Of a DNA stretch of 8,057 nt, positions 6,211 to 8,057 are shown piece by piece (position 1 is the first letter of the stretch; every line of letters begins with the position of its first letter). The DNA lies in NCBI GenBank assembly GCA_019137115.1, contig JAGVSV010000045.1:1-8057 (forward strand), read 5' to 3'. Position numbers and translations under genes: made by a program. The notes beneath the pieces were generated by a model, which worked only from the letters and a program-made list of their open reading frames with translations, did not search any database and was not told the origin of the DNA. This DNA is from Bacillota bacterium. GTDB lineage: Bacteria > Bacillota > Clostridia > Christensenellales > Aristaeellaceae.

Positions 6211-6221
6211 AACTTGAACCC

Positions 6222-6229
6222 GGGGGGTG
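6222..6229 (+). promoter_or_regulatory. Ribosome binding site deciding the permease GTG start
   Basis: GGGGGGTG resembles GGAGGTG with the A replaced by G, which can still pair by G-U wobble with the 16S rRNA tail. It lies 5 nt before GTG 6235 and downstream of the in-frame TTG at 6214, so it favours GTG 6235. Confidence 0.55.
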
Positions 6230-6234
6230 CATCG

Positions 6235-6945
6235 GTGGGTTTTCTCGAACAGCTGTCCAGGGACTTCCAGAACAACATCATCGCCGGCGACCGGTATATG
6301 ATGCTGCTGCGCGGCCTGGGCACCACGCTGCTGATCGCGCTTTGCGCGGCGATCATCGGCATTGTGCTGGGCTCCGTGATCGCGCTGATGCGTTTGTCCA
6401 ACTTCCGACTGGGCAAGCGCTTCTACCCGTTCCGGGCCATCTCCAGCTTCTATGTGGATGTCATCCGCGGCACGCCCATGGTGGTGCAACTGATGATCAT
6501 GTACTACATCATTCTGGCGGCCTCTTCCTTAAGTAAGGAAGTGATCGCGATCATCAGCTTTGGGCTCAACAGCGCGGCCTACACCTCCGAAATCGTGCGC
6601 GGCGGCATCCTGGCGGTGGACAAGGGGCAGTCAGAAGCCGGCCGTTCCCTGGGGCTGTCGGCGTCCCAGACCATGCTGCTGGTCGTGCTGCCCCAAAGCG
6701 TGCGCATCGTGATCCCGTCGCTGTTCAATGAGTTCATCATGCTGCTCAAGGAAACCTCGGTGGTCGGCTTTATCGGCCTGATGGACCTGACCAAAGCCGG
6801 CGACTTTATCAGAAGCCGCACCTACGCCGCGTTCTTCCCGCTGCTGTCAGTGGCGGTGATCTACTTTGTGATCGTATCCATCCTGACGCGCGTGTTTGCC
6901 AGGATCGAAAGGGGGCTGCGCAAGGGCGATGGCAGAACCATTTGA
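6235..6945 (+). CDS. Amino acid ABC transporter permease (HisM/GlnP type)
   Basis: This is the membrane subunit of the polar amino acid importer, 236 residues, expected to work as a homodimer because only one permease gene is present. Hydrophobic segments lie at about 25-45 (TTLLIALCAAIIGIVLG), 70-95 (MVVQLMIMYYIILAA), in the middle of the protein, and at the end (FFPLLSVAVIYFVIVSI). The EAA loop that docks on the ATPase is clear: SEAGRSLGLSASQTMLLVVL is followed by PQSVRIVIPSL. The N-terminal FYVDVIRGTPMVVQL is also a hallmark of this family. GTG 6235 is preferred over TTG 6214 because of the ribosome binding site at 6222-6229. The 3' end overlaps the ATPase gene by 17 nt. Confidence 0.93.
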   Translation: MGFLEQLSRDFQNNIIAGDRYMMLLRGLGTTLLIALCAAIIGIVLGSVIALMRLSNFRLGKRFYPFRAISSFYVDVIRGTPMVVQLMIMYYIILAASSLSKEVIAIISFGLNSAAYTSEIVRGGILAVDKGQSEAGRSLGLSASQTMLLVVLPQSVRIVIPSLFNEFIMLLKETSVVGFIGLMDLTKAGDFIRSRTYAAFFPLLSVAVIYFVIVSILTRVFARIERGLRKGDGRTI

Positions 6946-7678
6946 AGAAAGTACGCTGATCGAAACGATTGATCTGCAGAAACACTTTGGCAGCCTGCAT
7001 GTGCTGCGCGGAATCAACCAACAGGTCAAGCGCGGCGAAAAGGTAGTGGTGATCGGCCCATCCGGCTCCGGCAAGAGCACCTTCCTGCGTTGTCTGAACC
7101 TGCTGGAGGAGCCCACCGGCGGCACCATCCTGTTTGAAGGGGCCGACATCACCGCCAAACACACCGACATCAACCGCGTCCGCCGAAAGATGGGCATGGT
7201 GTTCCAGCAGTTCAACCTGTTCCCGCACATGACGGTGCTGCAAAACATGGTATTGGCGCCGGTGCGTCTGAAGGTGATGCCCAGGCCCGAAGCCGAGGAA
7301 AAGGCGATGGGGCTGTTGACGCGCATTGGCTTGAAGGAAAAGGCCGACCAGTACCCGCGCGCGCTGTCCGGCGGCCAGCAGCAGCGCATCGCGATCTTAA
7401 GGGCGCTGAACATGAACCCGGACATCATGCTGTTTGACGAGCCCACCAGCGCGCTGGACCCGGAGATGGTCGGCGAGGTGCTGGACCTGATGCGCCAGCT
7501 GGTCAACGATGGCATGACCATGGTGGTGGTCACGCACGAAATGGGCTTTGCCCGCGAGGTGGGGGACCGCATCCTGTTCATGGACGAAGGCCTGATTGTG
7601 GAGGAAGCGCCCCCGGCACAGCTGTTCGCGGCGCCACGAAAAGAGCGTACCCAGCGGTTCCTGGAAAAGGTCCTATAG
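6929..7678 (+). CDS. Polar amino acid ABC transporter ATPase (GlnQ/HisP type)
   Basis: This 249-residue cytoplasmic nucleotide-binding subunit powers the importer. All motifs are present: Walker A GPSGSGKST (43-51), Q-loop FQQFNLFPHMT (92-102), signature LSGGQQQR (146-153), Walker B IMLFDEP (166-172) with catalytic Glu171, D-loop SALD (174-177) and H-loop VVVTHEMGFA (199-208) with His203. The motif FQQFNLFPHMT and the tail RTQRFL are typical of the polar amino acid uptake group. ATG 6929 is the best start, but its ribosome binding site is weak (AAGGG only 2 nt away). Translation is therefore probably coupled to the overlapping permease gene. No terminator hairpin with a T-run is visible in the 77 nt after the stop. 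Confidence 0.95.
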   Translation: MAEPFEESTLIETIDLQKHFGSLHVLRGINQQVKRGEKVVVIGPSGSGKSTFLRCLNLLEEPTGGTILFEGADITAKHTDINRVRRKMGMVFQQFNLFPHMTVLQNMVLAPVRLKVMPRPEAEEKAMGLLTRIGLKEKADQYPRALSGGQQQRIAILRALNMNPDIMLFDEPTSALDPEMVGEVLDLMRQLVNDGMTMVVVTHEMGFAREVGDRILFMDEGLIVEEAPPAQLFAAPRKERTQRFLEKVL

Positions 7679-7720
7679 GGCCAACTTAACATATTGCAGC
7701 ACGGCATTGGCGGAAAACGC

Positions 7721-7749
7721 TTGTCCTGCCGGGCATTTCATCGTACAAT
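7721..7749 (+). promoter_or_regulatory. Promoter for tilS, predicted leaderless start
   Basis: TTGTCC (7721-7726, 4 of 6 to TTGACA), a 17-bp spacer and TACAAT (7744-7749, 5 of 6 to TATAAT) predict transcription start at 7756. That is the first base of the tilS GTG codon. The arrangement of -10 box, six bases and start codon is the same as at the HAD gene (73-87). Confidence 0.6.
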
Positions 7750-7755
7750 CCAGCC

Positions 7756-8057
7756 GTGGAATTTGAGCAGCTCGTCGCCCATGTATCGCGCTCGTACCAG
7801 GCCGTCGGACGGCCTGAGCGTGTGCTGCTGGCGCTGTCCGGGGGTGCCGATTCCGTGGCGCTCCTGCACACGCTGACGGCGCTGCGGAACCGGGAGGGCT
7901 TTTCCCTGTCGGCTGCGCACGTTCACCATGGGCTGCGCCCCGAAGCCGAGCAGGATGCCGCGTTTGTCGTGGCGCTGTGCGACACCATGGATGTGCCGGT
8001 AACCGTCACGCGCGTGACGGTAGGCCCCGGCAACCTGGAAGCCGCGGCGCGGGAGGC
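7756..8057 (+). CDS. tilS: tRNA(Ile)-lysidine synthetase TilS, 5' part (truncated by window)
   Basis: TilS is an essential ATP-dependent enzyme that attaches lysine to C34 of tRNA-Ile with a CAU anticodon, converting it to read AUA. Only the first 100 codons are in the window. The PP-loop SGGADSVALLH (28-38) of the N-type ATP pyrophosphatase fold is clear, followed by the TilS-specific HVHHGLR (55-61) and NLEAAARE (93-100). The start GTG 7756 is the first standard start codon after the in-frame stop at 7687-7689 and gives a normal distance to the PP-loop. No ribosome binding site precedes it, which fits the leaderless prediction. It continues beyond base 8057. Confidence 0.93.
   Translation, partial: MEFEQLVAHVSRSYQAVGRPERVLLALSGGADSVALLHTLTALRNREGFSLSAAHVHHGLRPEAEQDAAFVVALCDTMDVPVTVTRVTVGPGNLEAAARE

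Noticed and set aside
6214..6234. TTG 6214 as the permease start.
   Set aside because: It has no ribosome binding site, while GTG 6235 has GGGGGGTG five bases upstream and gives a normal family N-terminus.

Overview
The window is a compact, GC-rich bacterial chromosome segment with nine protein-coding genes, the last one cut by the window edge. I see no rRNA, tRNA, CRISPR array or insertion sequence. The gene content, the AGGAGG-type ribosome binding sites, the MATE pump and the kinase-like and rhomboid-like proteins resemble high-GC Clostridia-type Bacillota, perhaps gut-associated. That assignment is inference from protein style, not from a marker gene. One feature fits poorly with a typical single-membrane Bacillota: the transporter's binding protein has no lipoprotein cysteine.

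Region 1 (50-2317, + strand) holds a HAD-family phosphatase/phosphomutase-like gene, rlmH (23S rRNA pseudouridine methyltransferase) and recF (recombination mediator). They overlap or abut by 16 and 1 nt, so they form one translationally coupled unit behind a clear promoter at 50-78. recF here is not next to dnaN.

Region 2 (5286 down to 2304, - strand) is a three-gene unit: a rhomboid-like membrane protein without the standard GxSG motif, a MATE-family efflux transporter, and a protein-kinase-fold protein that appears to have lost the catalytic residues. The gaps are 19 nt and a 4-nt overlap. The last gene runs tail-to-tail into recF with a 14-nt overlap. A minus-strand promoter candidate lies at 5258-5286.

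Region 3 (5316-7678, + strand) is a complete polar amino acid ABC importer: binding protein, permease and ATPase. It has a strong promoter (TTGACA, 17 bp, TATGCT) preceded by an A-rich stretch. A 19-bp interrupted palindrome overlaps the -10 element and is a candidate operator. A GC-rich hairpin and a second perfect palindrome separate the binding-protein gene from the permease gene, which fits making more binding protein than membrane components.

Region 4 (7721-8057, + strand) starts tilS (tRNA-Ile lysidine synthetase), truncated at the window end. Its promoter puts the predicted transcription start exactly on the GTG start codon, and no ribosome binding site is visible, so it looks leaderless. 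The HAD gene promoter has the same geometry relative to an in-frame ATG at 85.

The points most worth a second look are the pseudokinase/MATE/rhomboid-like unit and the two leaderless-type promoter-start arrangements. All gaps between genes are under 300 bases.
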